Notes under the pieces: generated by a model
What the model was told of the DNA's origin: nothing
Seen by the model: only the letters and a program-made list of their open reading frames with translations
The model's database searches: none
Program-made: the position numbers and the translations under genes
Shown here: in pieces, positions 18,213 through 26,452 of the stretch
How the letters are laid out: each line of letters begins with the position of its first letter
How positions within the stretch are numbered: position 1 is the first letter of the stretch
DNA from: Bacteroides intestinalis
GTDB taxonomy: Bacteria > Bacteroidota > Bacteroidia > Bacteroidales > Bacteroidaceae
DNA length: 64,000 nt
Reading direction: 5' to 3'
Assembly: GCF_902364365.1 (NCBI RefSeq)
Contig: NZ_CABJDN010000009.1
Coordinates: forward strand, 248,001 to 312,000

Positions 18213-18511
18213 CGGCGTTTTATCATCAACAAAGATGAACACAAAATCTCATATCTCCAAATAAAAGATATTATTTCTTACACAAAATCATTTATTTCAT
18301 TCTTTAGGGAATATATCATTAGAAAAAAACATATTATCCCGCTCTCATAGAAGTATACAAATAGAGCAACCTTCCATCTTTGATACATCAAAAACGGGAT
18401 ACATTGTTATCACCCTTATCTTGGCAATAAACAGTCTTTTTTAGTTAAATTACTTGTTAGAAAAGATTATTCTTATCGCGCCCGACAAGAAAGTCTGCCG
18501 TTACTTGGTAA
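18202..18511. promoter_or_regulatory. Candidate invertible promoter segment bounded by 15-bp inverted repeats
   Basis: TTACCAAGTAACGGC at 18202-18216 is repeated in exact reverse complement at 18497-18511. The 280 bp between them are AT-rich and contain no gene. On the minus strand the segment contains TTTG (18258-18261), a 20-bp spacer and CATCTTTG (18230-18237), one base off the Bacteroides promoter consensus. As sequenced the promoter points into the recombinase gene; inversion would turn it to the right. The arms overlap the recombinase stop codon. Confidence 0.75.
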
Positions 18512-18938
18512 ATATTCTTAACCATCTTAAAAATATACACTTAAATATTTTATAATCAATATGTTATAAGAAAGGTAATTTTAATGGAGAAACAAATAAG
18601 GAACAAAAATAGGAATTAAAGTGATTTCTCATTTTTCTATTTGCACTCTGTTTCTTTCTTTTCGTTTGTTTGCTTTCAGAGTGCATTCCGAGCAATTTTA
18701 TCTGCTCTCATCATTCGAAGAATTTGCTCCTAACTTTAACTAACAAATTATTTGCAGTTCATAAAGAGAATACAAATTATTATCTCTTGAAGTTGTATTG
18801 CTTGTAGCAAAGATAATCTTTTTTGTACAGGCAGCCAAAAATGCCTGCCTATATTTAGTTTAATTTAGTTTAGCATATATAAGGCTAACAAACTAAACCA
18901 AACTGGATTTTCATGTTACTTTTTGTGATTTTCCCATT
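18512..18938. other. Gene-free region, probable left junction of the mobile element
   Basis: No gene longer than a dozen codons is seen. A well-placed ATG at 18584 opens only 11 codons, so the operon that the invertible promoter should drive is missing. A 9-bp inverted repeat (18642-18650 with 18677-18685) could be a terminator. The stretch is AT-rich with repeated TTTAGTTTA phrases near 18855-18875. I infer that the mobile element begins within about 18.6-18.9 kb, but no attachment site can be proven without the other end. Confidence 0.4.
18808..18839 (-). promoter_or_regulatory. Consensus leftward promoter with overlapping palindrome
   Basis: On the minus strand TTTG (18836-18839), a 20-bp spacer and TATCTTTG (18808-18815) match the Bacteroides consensus. 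A palindrome, CAGGCA (18828-18833) with TGCCTG (18842-18847), overlaps the -33 box like an operator. It transcribes leftward into a region with no real gene, so the product may be a small RNA. Confidence 0.55.
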
Positions 18939-19250
18939 CTACCCATACAGCCAAAAGAGAAGATAAGCTCTTGCCTCTTTTCTCTTTTCGCTGCGATACT
19001 CTTTTACTTCATAGCCACCTTTTACACACATCCGTACCGAGCAAACTCCCACATGCTCGCATATCAACTTTCGGTCTGCCCGATGGGAATTATGTCGCAA
19101 AGGTATTTGCCATGTCTTTATTGTATGCAAGGTTGTAACCTGAAGGTTCACTACAAAATCTCCACGCTCCGCTTCGCAGAGGTAGTATTTTGTAGTGAAA
19201 CCCTGCATACATAGCCATGCCACCTGTTGAAGCGACATAATTTCAATCAA
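18939..19250 (-). CDS. Uncertain hypothetical protein
   Basis: A 103-codon frame on the minus strand, with a possible internal start at the MSLQQ methionine. The product is rich in Cys, Arg and Lys and shows no recognised domain. It could be translated, or it may be a chance open frame inside a leader region of the element. No promoter box was recognised directly upstream. I keep it only because it is the largest frame in the left junction region. Confidence 0.3.
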   Translation of the reverse strand: MIEIMSLQQVAWLCMQGFTTKYYLCEAERGDFVVNLQVTTLHTIKTWQIPLRHNSHRADRKLICEHVGVCSVRMCVKGGYEVKEYRSEKRKEARAYLLFWLYG

Positions 19251-19309
19251 GCCCGAAAGTAAGTGAAATGCTACAGGAGGGAAAGTAACAAACTTAAAAC
19301 TTGGTATTT

Positions 19310-19612
19310 ATGGCAAATTATGCAACCAACATTTTCCACGCAAGAACGGAAAATAAAACAGACCTCGACAAAATAGAGGCTTTCTTGGATGACACTTTCA
19401 GCGAATTTACCAATCGATATGGTGATAGTGTAGATGCAGAATTTTCCTCTCGTTGGGTGTATCCAGAAGAAGAAATCAAAAAATTGGTAGAATCGTTGGA
19501 GGACAAAGATAAAGTCTATATCAAGATTCTAACCTATGAATTTGAAGACGAGTACGTGAGCTTTAGAATATTCTCTCAGGGAGAATGGAAGGTCAAATTA
19601 GTAACTGAATGA
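19310..19612 (+). CDS. Small hypothetical protein related to DUF1281/YubB-like proteins
   Basis: The 100-residue product starts at the ATG at 19310; a TTG nine bases upstream is less likely. The start MANYATNIFHARTENKTDL parallels MPNYVTNRLEINADRE of the DUF1281-like gene at 25404, suggesting a shared ferredoxin-like fold. It is acidic and soluble. It opens the small-gene array of the mobile element. Upstream, CCC (19252-19254) and GGG at about 19279 flank a segment that may be a weak copy of the conserved leader element. Confidence 0.6.
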   Translation: MANYATNIFHARTENKTDLDKIEAFLDDTFSEFTNRYGDSVDAEFSSRWVYPEEEIKKLVESLEDKDKVYIKILTYEFEDEYVSFRIFSQGEWKVKLVTE

Positions 19613-19635
19613 GTAGAAGAAGATAAAGTAAAATT

Positions 19636-19767
19636 ATGGTCTATCCTACACTTTGCTTATTCTATAAGAGACACACGGATGGAACGATTGTCGGTGATTT
19701 CGACAACAAAATCACTGTTCGTTTCATCTGTGGCAAAGAGAGAGTATTAAATACTGTGATGAAGTAA
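19636..19767 (+). CDS. Very small hypothetical protein (43 aa)
   Basis: An ATG at 19636 opens a 43-residue frame beginning MVYPTLCLFYKRHTDGT and ending GKERVLNTVMK at 19765-19767. It lies 23 bp after the preceding stop and 27 bp before the next start, filling the gap between them. The sequence looks protein-like (GTIVGDFDNKITVRF, a beta hairpin), but no family is recognised. Confidence 0.45.
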   Translation: MVYPTLCLFYKRHTDGTIVGDFDNKITVRFICGKERVLNTVMK

Positions 19768-19794
19768 TTTTTACAATTTTACAACATAGAAACC

Positions 19795-20124
19795 ATGACA
19801 CAGATAGCAATGAAATTCGTCCAATGGGATGTGCCCGAATTGGAAAAACTGAAAGATAGCAAGGTTTACAAATTACGGGAACGTCTTGATAATGGCGACA
19901 AGTTGAGTCGGGAAGAAAAGAACTGGCTCACCCGCAATGTGAAAGAGTGCTGCCATTTCAAAAGAGGTATCGCTTTAATGGGCTACCGTTTTGACTTCTC
20001 CGATGTTCTCAAACGGTATTTCGTGAAACAACACGGACATATTGCCGAATATTATGCCATTGACAAAACCGCACTACGTTCTGTCCTATATGGTCGAATT
20101 GAAGATATAATCGAAGTACAATAA
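19795..20124 (+). CDS. Hypothetical protein (109 aa)
   Basis: An unrecognised 109-residue soluble protein, charged and mostly helical at the N terminus (LEKLKDSKVYKLRERLDNG), with a C-terminal part containing AEYYAIDKTALRSVLYGRI. Genes of this size are typical of the accessory block of Bacteroidales conjugative elements. It sits 14 bp before the next gene, suggesting co-transcription with 20139-20399. Confidence 0.6.
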   Translation: MTQIAMKFVQWDVPELEKLKDSKVYKLRERLDNGDKLSREEKNWLTRNVKECCHFKRGIALMGYRFDFSDVLKRYFVKQHGHIAEYYAIDKTALRSVLYGRIEDIIEVQ

Positions 20125-20138
20125 AAATCAAAAGAAGC

Positions 20139-20399
20139 ATGAAAGTAACAATTGAACACAGCTTTTGCCCCTATTGTGACGAGGTAACTGAACTTTATTT
20201 CCGAATCATTAACACGATTCTTTTTTCTGGCAATGAGGCGGAATTGCGTGAAAGCATGAGACAGTTGGAGAAAAAAACTCCACTTGATGAATATTTCACA
20301 TACGGTTACGGTGCACGACACCTTTGGGTTTGCCAGCGACGTCCCAGCGACAAAACCAAAATATTCGAGCATCGTATTATGATGGTTGAATTTCAATGA
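20139..20399 (+). CDS. Hypothetical protein (86 aa)
   Basis: An unrecognised 86-residue protein. A CPYCDE pair near the N terminus and a lone downstream Cys (LWVCQRRPSD) could bind metal, but the full four-ligand set is not clear. Its stop codon overlaps a further ATG (ATGA at 20396-20399) that opens a 51-codon frame to 20551; that frame runs into the leader region and is doubtful. Confidence 0.55.
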   Translation: MKVTIEHSFCPYCDEVTELYFRIINTILFSGNEAELRESMRQLEKKTPLDEYFTYGYGARHLWVCQRRPSDKTKIFEHRIMMVEFQ

Positions 20400-20551
20400 C
20401 ACCTTGGACAAATATCATCGACTGGCTGGAATGGAATCACCCATTTCAGCCTTACTTCCATTTTCCTTTTATAACTTTTTCTTTTGGCTGCGCCACTCCC
20501 TTTTGTAGAAACCAGCCATTCGCACAAAGCGAATTGGAAACCACTTTGTGA

Positions 20552-21095
20552 AAAGTCTGGTTCTTCCTGCCGTTTTTCCTTCCAGTTCCATTTTTTTCGA
20601 TGCGGATATCACTATCCTCCAAGGATGGGCTACCTACGCTTCTGTCCACTCTTGGCTGACACATTCCTTATGCAGTGGCCTTTTTTCTGATTGGATGGTA
20701 TTCTGTTTGTTACAGTCTCAATTCAAGCCAGGCATGTCTCGCTTTGGCTTTGCTATTCTTCACTGACTTTCGGACGGATGTCTCGCCTTTGTGCCGACAT
20801 TTGGATTTGCTCTTTTTCCTTATCATTACCGGTTTACTTGTTTCCCATTTTCCATAATCGCTTTTTATCGAAGCAATCATCATTTTTCCTCTGCAAAGAT
20901 AGTATGCCGACGGGAACGACATGGTTGTCTTGACCAATGGCGTAGCCGCTTCAATCTTCCTTTATCGAGCCTTCGATTTTACCTGTGGCTAAAAATAAAG
21001 CGTATTGACGCGCTATCCTTGGTGCATCCCTTAAACGACATCTACTTTTTAGGCAGTGTAAAAATTGATTTAATAACTTCTAAAAGCAATTCAAC
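20552..21095. promoter_or_regulatory. Long leader before ssb
   Basis: This stretch shows no convincing gene. It contains a leftward -7 box (CAAAGATA at 20894-20901, read TATCTTTG on the minus strand). Unlike later leaders it lacks the CCC...GGG element before the start codon. Several open frames of 60-100 codons in both directions look like chance frames with low-complexity Phe/Ser/Leu composition. Confidence 0.5.
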
Positions 21096-21476
21096 ATGAA
21101 AAAGATTGAAAACAATTTCACAGTAACCGGATTCTTAGGTAAAGACGCTGAAATCCGAGAGTTCACCAACAGCAGTGTCGCACGTTTCCCATTGGCTGTA
21201 AGCCGTCAGGAAAGGAATGCCGAGGAAACCAACCGCATTTCAGCCTTTATGAATATTGAGGCTTGGCGTAAAAACGAGAATACTGGGTCATTCGACCAAC
21301 TGACCAAAGGTACGATGCTCACCATTGAAGGCTACTTTAAGCCTGAAGAGTGGACCGACAAGGTCGGTGTGAAGCACAATCGTGTTGTTATGGTGGCTGT
21401 CAAGTTTTATCCTCCTATCGAAAAGGAGGATGTTCCTGAAAAGCCGGTAAAGCCCGTGAAAAAAGGCAAAAAATAA
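21096..21476 (+). CDS. ssb: Single-stranded DNA-binding protein
   Basis: A 126-residue SSB with one OB fold: NNFTVTGFLGKDAEIREF, FPLAVSRQERN, AFMNIEAWRKN and GTMLTIEGYFKPEEW follow the canonical strand order. The tail is short and basic (KPVKPVKKGKK) and lacks the acidic DDDIPF tip of chromosomal SSBs. It probably coats ssDNA during transfer or replication of the element. A second OB-fold protein is encoded at 39592-40203. Confidence 0.88.
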   Translation: MKKIENNFTVTGFLGKDAEIREFTNSSVARFPLAVSRQERNAEETNRISAFMNIEAWRKNENTGSFDQLTKGTMLTIEGYFKPEEWTDKVGVKHNRVVMVAVKFYPPIEKEDVPEKPVKPVKKGKK

Positions 21477-21495
21477 TTCTTGCCTTATCATGAAC

Positions 21496-21520
21496 AAAGC
21501 GATCTTTTGGTCGCTTTTGT
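21496..21520 (+). terminator. Terminator after ssb
   Basis: AAAGCGA (21496-21502) pairs with TCGCTTT (21511-21517), followed by TGTTTTG. It isolates ssb from the next cassette. Confidence 0.6.
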
Positions 21521-21890
21521 TTTGCTCATGACCGGATTAATACGCATCATACTTTTATAAGTGACTGTTGCGATGCCAAGCTCCAAATGAAATCTTCACC
21601 CGGTAATACTGTTATACTTAGCTCCACTTGATGAACAGGCAGATTACGATTTTCAATAGAAAAAAGAAGACTCTCTCAATTCCATACCTCTGAGCAGCTT
21701 TCCAGTCCCTCTTATAACCATATTTCTTCCCAAAAGTGAGGTTACGTCCGCCGTCCATTAATTTTACAGTGCGAAGTTAAGTCGGACGTGAACCTGCAAG
21801 GCGCGTTTCATTTGCAGTCAATGCCGTTCAAATGAAATCCTTCGGATTCCGCTTCCTCCTTGCATTGTTCCCTTCTTCCGCCTTGTGATT

Positions 21891-21946
21891 TGCACGTAAA
21901 ATCAAATCCCACCGGACGAGGTAAAAGCCTCTGAAGGGAAGGGAAA
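21891..21946 (+). promoter_or_regulatory. Conserved structured leader element, copy before 21964
   Basis: UCCC (21907-21910) can pair with GGGA (21941-21944), enclosing an inner GAGG...CCUC hairpin, and GGGAAA follows. The start codon is 20 nt downstream. This is the 3' end of a 487-bp leader (21477-21963) that otherwise holds no gene. Confidence 0.6.
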
Positions 21947-21963
21947 ATAAAAAATTAGAATGT

Positions 21964-22491
21964 ATGAAACAAATAATTTGGTCAAGTGATGCTCTATTGG
22001 ATGAAACAGCAAGAGAGTATTATCAAAATTTCAAGCGAGAAGAACTGGACGATGATGCCTACAAGGTCAGCGATGAAGAGTGGTCGGACGAAGTGTATAA
22101 TGAATTGGGGGATGAGCGGCAGAACCTAAACAAGGATGTCAATGGAGTCATTATTGCATTTGGAGATTTAGGATTGTGGAACGGACGCAAACAAGGCTAT
22201 CAAATTTTGGGTGACAACATTGCCGGGATATTACAATCTACACAGTATGATGCAGAGTGGTACGGTGACGGCTACGATATACGAGGCCGTATGTCGCACC
22301 ATGATGGCACGAATTATGTTTTGTACCGTGTCGCTGAAAATCGTGACGACGCAGAACGGATTGCCGCAAAAATCTACAACTATGAAATTGACGAGAATGG
22401 TTTTCGCCAAGTTACACGTTCCCTCCACCCCTATGTGGCCGCAGTGTATGGCTGGAAAACTCTACAGGACAACCTCGTTCAGGTAAAATAG
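21964..22491 (+). CDS. Hypothetical protein of mobile element (175 aa)
   Basis: A 175-residue acidic protein with no recognised domain. The first third is helical and acidic; the middle has GVIIAFGDLGLWNGRKQGY and a run of Tyr, Gly and Asp (AEWYGDGYDIRGRMSHHDG) that suggests an alpha/beta fold. It is a single-gene cassette: structured leader in front, strong terminator behind. Confidence 0.65.
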   Translation: MKQIIWSSDALLDETAREYYQNFKREELDDDAYKVSDEEWSDEVYNELGDERQNLNKDVNGVIIAFGDLGLWNGRKQGYQILGDNIAGILQSTQYDAEWYGDGYDIRGRMSHHDGTNYVLYRVAENRDDAERIAAKIYNYEIDENGFRQVTRSLHPYVAAVYGWKTLQDNLVQVK

Positions 22492-22514
22492 CCTGTAACC
22501 TGTACTTAAACAAA

Positions 22515-22556
22515 TGCCGTAACGCTTTCTCAAGAGGCTGTTACGGCACTTGTGTT
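22515..22556 (+). terminator. Terminator after 21964 gene
   Basis: TGCCGTAAC (22515-22523) pairs perfectly with GTTACGGCA (22540-22548), followed by a T-rich stretch. Confidence 0.7.
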
Positions 22557-22875
22557 TTATGCCGTATATATTCTGCATAAAATATGGTGGGAAACTATTC
22601 CTTTTTACACATTTATGAATGTTCCCGCCCAACTGTTGTAGGTGGCCGCTTGTGCCAGTTTCCTTTTTTAGACTCCGGCCCTCCTTTATAGCCCCATCCA
22701 GCTACCCCCTATATTTCTATCCCGCAAGCCTGGTTATTTCCCTGCAAAATTCGATTGCCGGCTGTCCGTCCTGTCAAGGACCGCTGACACTTGCTGCTGT
22801 AAAATCTTCCTCTCCGAAATATCGAAGAGTGTATTTTCCGCATCCTCCTTGCCCGTTCTGGCCGCCAATCCCGTG

Positions 22876-22922
22876 GGCAGAAAAATAATCAACCTTTCGG
22901 TACAGGAAGTATCGAAGGGAAA
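22876..22922 (+). promoter_or_regulatory. Conserved structured leader element, copy before 22957
   Basis: Here the outer helix is extended and its sequence changed: CCUUUCG (22893-22899) faces CGAAGG (22913-22918), while the inner GGUAC/GUAUC pairs. GGGAAA follows. It ends a 465-bp gene-free leader (22492-22956) that also holds a near-match leftward promoter box at 22745. Confidence 0.6.
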
Positions 22923-22956
22923 TAAATAAAATATTAATCTTAAAATTTGAGGCATT

Positions 22957-23271
22957 ATGACATTCAGAGAATTTATGTTAGAGAACGGTTATGAATTGCA
23001 AACAACCTTTTGGAATGATTTTTCCATTGCTGACCGATTTGGTCTTTCGGCGATACAGGACACTTTCAACCGTGCTTTTGAGGAGTGGAAAGAGAACTAC
23101 AAGTATCTCACGGAACTGGTTTTAGTGCTTAACCATAAGATATGGCAGTATTATGAAACAAGGCCGGAAATTGCGACATTGTATAATACCCTTTGGGCAC
23201 AAGCCAGTCAATATGCAATGGAGTATCTGAAAGATGACGAGCTAAGCTATTATTATGATGTAACGGATTAA
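22957..23271 (+). CDS. Hypothetical protein of mobile element (104 aa)
   Basis: An unrecognised 104-residue, all-helical acidic protein beginning MTFREFMLENGYELQTTFW. It contains many Tyr and Trp residues spaced as in a small helical bundle. It lies alone between two long leaders. No known antirestriction or regulatory motif is visible. Confidence 0.6.
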   Translation: MTFREFMLENGYELQTTFWNDFSIADRFGLSAIQDTFNRAFEEWKENYKYLTELVLVLNHKIWQYYETRPEIATLYNTLWAQASQYAMEYLKDDELSYYYDVTD

Positions 23272-23425
23272 ATGTCCCAGCTCCTCCCACAGGAACAAAA
23301 GAAAGCCGGCTTTTGTCGGCTGCTCTTTGTGGTCATTCCCTTTTTTATCACTCCGTTTTACCCTTGTATAAAACGAAATTATTTCGTTTCAGGCTGCTAC
23401 CAGTCAGGACTTGTTTTTTCCTGTG

Positions 23426-23433
23426 CAAAGGTA
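23426..23433 (-). promoter_or_regulatory. Leftward promoter box in leader (TACCTTTG)
   Basis: On the minus strand TACCTTTG is preceded by CTTG at an 18-bp spacing, the same arrangement as in neighbouring leaders. The leader 23272-23689 contains no gene. Confidence 0.45.
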
Positions 23434-23596
23434 TTGCCACGGAAAAACATTCAAGTACCGCTACGCTATTTGAACACAATTTTTCAGTAGCTTTCCCGAT
23501 TTTCAATCGCTCAAATGTCGTATACGCTCCATACCGCAACTGTAAAAATTCTGTCCAAATTCCTTGCCTGCTTTTCCTTAAAGGCAATCTTGAATG

Positions 23597-23652
23597 CACG
23601 TAAAAATCAAATCCCGACTGGAGAAGCCTAAAGGCTTCCGAAAAAAGGGAAA
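23597..23652 (+). promoter_or_regulatory. Conserved structured leader element, copy before 23690
   Basis: CCC (23613-23615) pairs with GGG (23647-23649) around a perfect inner hairpin GAAGCC...GGCUUC. GGGAAA is 38 nt before the ATG at 23690. Confidence 0.65.
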
Positions 23653-23689
23653 AAAAGAACATGATGTTTAATAGCTAAATTTTAAAAGT

Positions 23690-24190
23690 ATGGAAATTCA
23701 ATTTGTGATTGTTCGTTCAGAAAATGCAGAGTATTTGTGTCACAATGTAAATGGAACGTATGTGGATGTCAGCGACCCATCAACAGAATTTGTTTCTGGA
23801 GAGGATGATTTTCGCTTGGTAGAGCCGGACAGCTCCCTAACGCGGAAAGAATACGAGTTTCGTGGAGAACGCTTTTATCTCATGCCTCAATTTTATGGCA
23901 ATGGCTGGTTAGCACTTACTTTGCAAAGTGTGGAAGATGAAACAGAGTATATCGTGCTATCCGTCAATTTGGAGAGCATGGATGCACTCGATTTGCCAGA
24001 CCGTACATTTATTGATGTGAATCATTATCCGGATGCAATGGAGTTTCTGGAGACAAATAATTTAGCGACCTATTCAGGTTACAAGCGTAGAAGCGGATTT
24101 GTGGAATATCCAATGGCGGTATTGAATCTTCCTTTGCTTTATCAGCACGCCCCGCAGATTTTCCAAGAGGCGAATATCGAATGTTTTTAA
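23690..24190 (+). CDS. Hypothetical protein, possibly DUF4313-like (166 aa)
   Basis: A 166-residue protein with a beta-rich N-terminal half and the segment LSVNLESMDALDLPDRTFIDVNHYPDAMEFL split across residues 100-130. That phrase resembles DUF4313 proteins of Bacteroides conjugative elements, where a similar VNLE...VDTNNCPEA stretch is found. The match is from memory and partial. The product is soluble and acidic. It forms a single-gene cassette. Confidence 0.55.
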   Translation: MEIQFVIVRSENAEYLCHNVNGTYVDVSDPSTEFVSGEDDFRLVEPDSSLTRKEYEFRGERFYLMPQFYGNGWLALTLQSVEDETEYIVLSVNLESMDALDLPDRTFIDVNHYPDAMEFLETNNLATYSGYKRRSGFVEYPMAVLNLPLLYQHAPQIFQEANIECF

Positions 24191-24449
24191 ATGGTTTTCT
24201 GAAAGTATGGTACTGATGACTACCAAAGAGATACCGTATCGGTTAAATCCTATCGGTATGGTATCTTCTTTTGCCCGAAGACAGGTGGCATCCCCCTTTT
24301 TTACAGATTGCTCCGTGCCCACTTTTTTAATTTCCTTGTTTCCCTTTTATAGCAGCGTAACTGCCTGCTTCTCTTTTACAGCCCTTATGTAATGAATGTT
24401 GATGTTTCCTGTCGTTATCCAGACTTTCGCCCGGTCTTGTTTTCGTGTG

Positions 24450-24457
24450 CAAAATTA
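24450..24457 (-). promoter_or_regulatory. Leftward promoter box in leader (TAATTTTG)
   Basis: CTTG lies 18 bp before TAATTTTG on the minus strand, as in the other leaders. A long inverted repeat built on AGATACC...GGTATCT follows the upstream gene at about 24220-24268 and may be its terminator. Confidence 0.45.
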
Positions 24458-24597
24458 CGGCGAACGAACGCTATCCAAGTATCGCTACGCTATCCGAAAT
24501 GAAATTTGACGTAATCTTCCTAAATCATAGATTTCGGTATTCATAAAATTTCATTTCCGATTCCTTGCACTGCGTTCCTGCTTCGTCGTTTGGGACG

Positions 24598-24649
24598 CAC
24601 ATGAAAAACAACCCTTCCGGCAAAGTCGAAAGACTTGAAAAAAGGGAAA
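24598..24649 (+). promoter_or_regulatory. Conserved structured leader element, copy before 24681
   Basis: CCCUU (24612-24616) pairs with AAGGG (24642-24646), enclosing AAGUC...GACUU with a GAAA loop. It ends the 490-bp gene-free leader 24191-24680. Confidence 0.65.
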
Positions 24650-24680
24650 ATAAAAAACTTAATTAAAAACGAAAACGAGT

Positions 24681-24935
24681 ATGACAATAGAAGAAGTATT
24701 ACAGCACGATTTAAAATTCAGGTATATGTTATTGGGTCGTTTGCAAGCCGACTGTGAATATTATCTTGGCTTTGGAAACAAAAGTTCTCGTCGTTTGTGG
24801 GCTGGTTCTGAAAAGGCACAAATTGAATACATGACGAAAATTCACGACAGCTTCCGAGAAAACGAAAAACCCGAATGGCTGACAATGGAGCAAATCAAAG
24901 AATACAGCAATGCTATGGAAGTAACACAAGAATAA
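24681..24935 (+). CDS. LPD11-domain protein (84 aa)
   Basis: The 84-residue protein contains FRYMLLGRLQADCEYYLG, then SSRRLWAGSEKAQIEYM. This fits LPD11, the large-polyvalent-protein-associated domain 11, found in phage and conjugative-element polyvalent proteins and as a stand-alone protein in Bacteroides elements. Its biochemical role is unknown; such domains are thought to be injected with DNA or to act early after entry. It is a single-gene cassette. Confidence 0.75.
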   Translation: MTIEEVLQHDLKFRYMLLGRLQADCEYYLGFGNKSSRRLWAGSEKAQIEYMTKIHDSFRENEKPEWLTMEQIKEYSNAMEVTQE

Positions 24936-24944
24936 TTCAAAAAA

Positions 24945-25040
24945 AATACCGTAATAACCTTTAACGGAGGTGTTGCGGTATTACAGTATTACAAATAAGG
25001 GTCGGAGTTTGAGAACATACCCTCTTATAATTGAGAGGGT
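24945..25040 (+). terminator. Two hairpins after the LPD11 gene
   Basis: An AATACCG arm near 24945 pairs imperfectly with CGGTATT near 24975. A second hairpin, ACCCTC...GAGGGT, lies near 25019-25040. Both would end transcription from the LPD11 gene. Confidence 0.5.
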
Positions 25041-25320
25041 AATAATAGTCCCTCTTTTATAATTATATCATTCTATTCCTTTTTTATATTTCTGCAAAAG
25101 GAATAGCATTCTTCTTTTATATTAATTATTTTTCATTTTATCTCCCATCTATTCTTCATCCTATCACCGGTTTGGTTTTATCAAATGCAAAGGTCGGCTA
25201 TCGCGCTTGATCCTGCTACTTGAAGTGTATTTCTTACAAAATTCTTCCTTCCTGCGCAAGAGTAATTTGGCAAGAAAAGTTGCCGTATGAAGCTGTATCG
25301 ACATCCGTTTACCGCATCCA

Positions 25321-25370
25321 TAAATCCCAAAACGGTTCAATCAGTAAAGAACCGACAATAGGAAAAAAAG
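25321..25370 (+). promoter_or_regulatory. Conserved structured leader element, copy before 25404
   Basis: A variant copy: UCC faces GGA and the inner hairpin is CGGUUC...GAACCG. It ends a 468-bp gene-free leader (24936-25403) with a near-match leftward promoter box at 25198-25205. Confidence 0.5.
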
Positions 25371-25403
25371 TTAATAATAACCAATTCTTTAAACATTAAA
25401 ATC

Positions 25404-26084
25404 ATGCCTAATTATGTAACAAACCGTTTAGAAATAAACGCAGACAGAGAAACAGTACAAAATGTGATGGATTTCTTAAAAGGAAAAACTGATGAAGACA
25501 GTACGCCTTGCTATATTGACTTCAACAACATTATCCCTATGCCAAAGGACTTACTGATAGAAGCGTCCACTTCTGGGGAATTTGGTATGCAGTATATCAT
25601 AGCACAGCAACGTAAACCGTTCAATTCACAGGACGACCTGAAAGTCATTCAATGGATGGAAATTCAGGAGGAAAAAGTCAGGGAAGAAGCATTACAACTT
25701 GGAATGACATATCTGAAAAACTGGGGAAAATACGGTTATCCTACTTGGTATGAATGGTCTATCGCTAACTGGGGTACAAAATGGAATGCCTTTAATCAGA
25801 ATTTTGAAGAACCGAACGTGCTTTGGTTTGATACGGCTTGGGAAGGTGTGCCGCTGCTTATCCAAACACTCTCCGAAATATTTCCGGACGTCGAGTTTCA
25901 ATATGCCTATGCGGATGAAGACCTTGGTTCCAACGTGGGCAAAGGGACTATCCGAAATGGAGAAACCGACATGACATTCCCCGATAACGGAAGTAACGAT
26001 GCCTTTGAAATTGTCTTTTTCGTAAAACCGGGATTAGAGGAATACTTGGAACTGACAAACGAGGGGTATAGGTGGAAAGCCTAA
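25404..26084 (+). CDS. DUF1281/YubB ferredoxin-like domain protein
   Basis: A 226-residue protein. The start MPNYVTNRLEINADRETVQ, the segment FNNIIPMPKDL and the late WFDTAWEGVPLLIQTLSEIFPD followed by YADEDLGSNVG are hallmarks of the DUF1281/YubB family, which occurs on plasmids and conjugative elements. The fold is thought to be ferredoxin-like; the function is unknown. A shorter relative is at 19310 and a truncated one at 35271, so the family is expanded in this element. Confidence 0.78.
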   Translation: MPNYVTNRLEINADRETVQNVMDFLKGKTDEDSTPCYIDFNNIIPMPKDLLIEASTSGEFGMQYIIAQQRKPFNSQDDLKVIQWMEIQEEKVREEALQLGMTYLKNWGKYGYPTWYEWSIANWGTKWNAFNQNFEEPNVLWFDTAWEGVPLLIQTLSEIFPDVEFQYAYADEDLGSNVGKGTIRNGETDMTFPDNGSNDAFEIVFFVKPGLEEYLELTNEGYRWKA

Positions 26085-26258
26085 ACATCTCCGGACAGAC
26101 AATATCCGACATGTATTCAGGGTATATCTCAACCGATATATCCTGGACTCCTGTTGCCGGAAGCTCCGTTTATATTTATTCCATTCCACTTCCTTTTTAC
26201 AATTTCACGCCTCTTGAACCAGTCTTTTTTGACCGTATTTACCCATCCCTTGGCTGGC

Positions 26259-26363
26259 CTACTTATCATCTTTGAAGCTGCTTTTACTGAAACCGCCAAA
26301 CACGCCCTTCAAGAGCTTGCCGACAACCCAGAATACCAGCAATACAATTATAATATCTCCCAT
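26259..26363 (-). CDS. Single-pass small membrane protein (34 aa)
   Basis: A 34-residue frame on the minus strand begins MGDIIIVLLVFWVVGKLL and ends in a basic-acidic tail, KSSFKDDK. One membrane helix followed by a charged tail is a common pattern for small membrane proteins. It lies in the otherwise gene-free 26085-26452 stretch. It may be a short toxin or a regulator of a membrane complex; it could also be a chance frame. Confidence 0.35.
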   Translation of the reverse strand: MGDIIIVLLVFWVVGKLLKGVFGGFSKSSFKDDK

Positions 26364-26452
26364 AAGTCTTACTTTTATAGTTTTAACAATAATAAAAATA
26401 CAAAATAATAACCGAAAAACAAATATACGATCCTGATTATCTGAAAATTCTA

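Noticed and set aside
20396..20551. 51-codon frame overlapping the end of the 86-aa gene (ATGA)
   Set aside because: The overlap suggests coupling, but the last half runs into leader sequence and has chance-like composition; kept only as a note.
20552..21095. Several overlapping frames of 60-100 codons before ssb
   Set aside because: They overlap each other in different frames and strands, are rich in Phe, Ser and Leu, and occupy a leader region like the other leaders.
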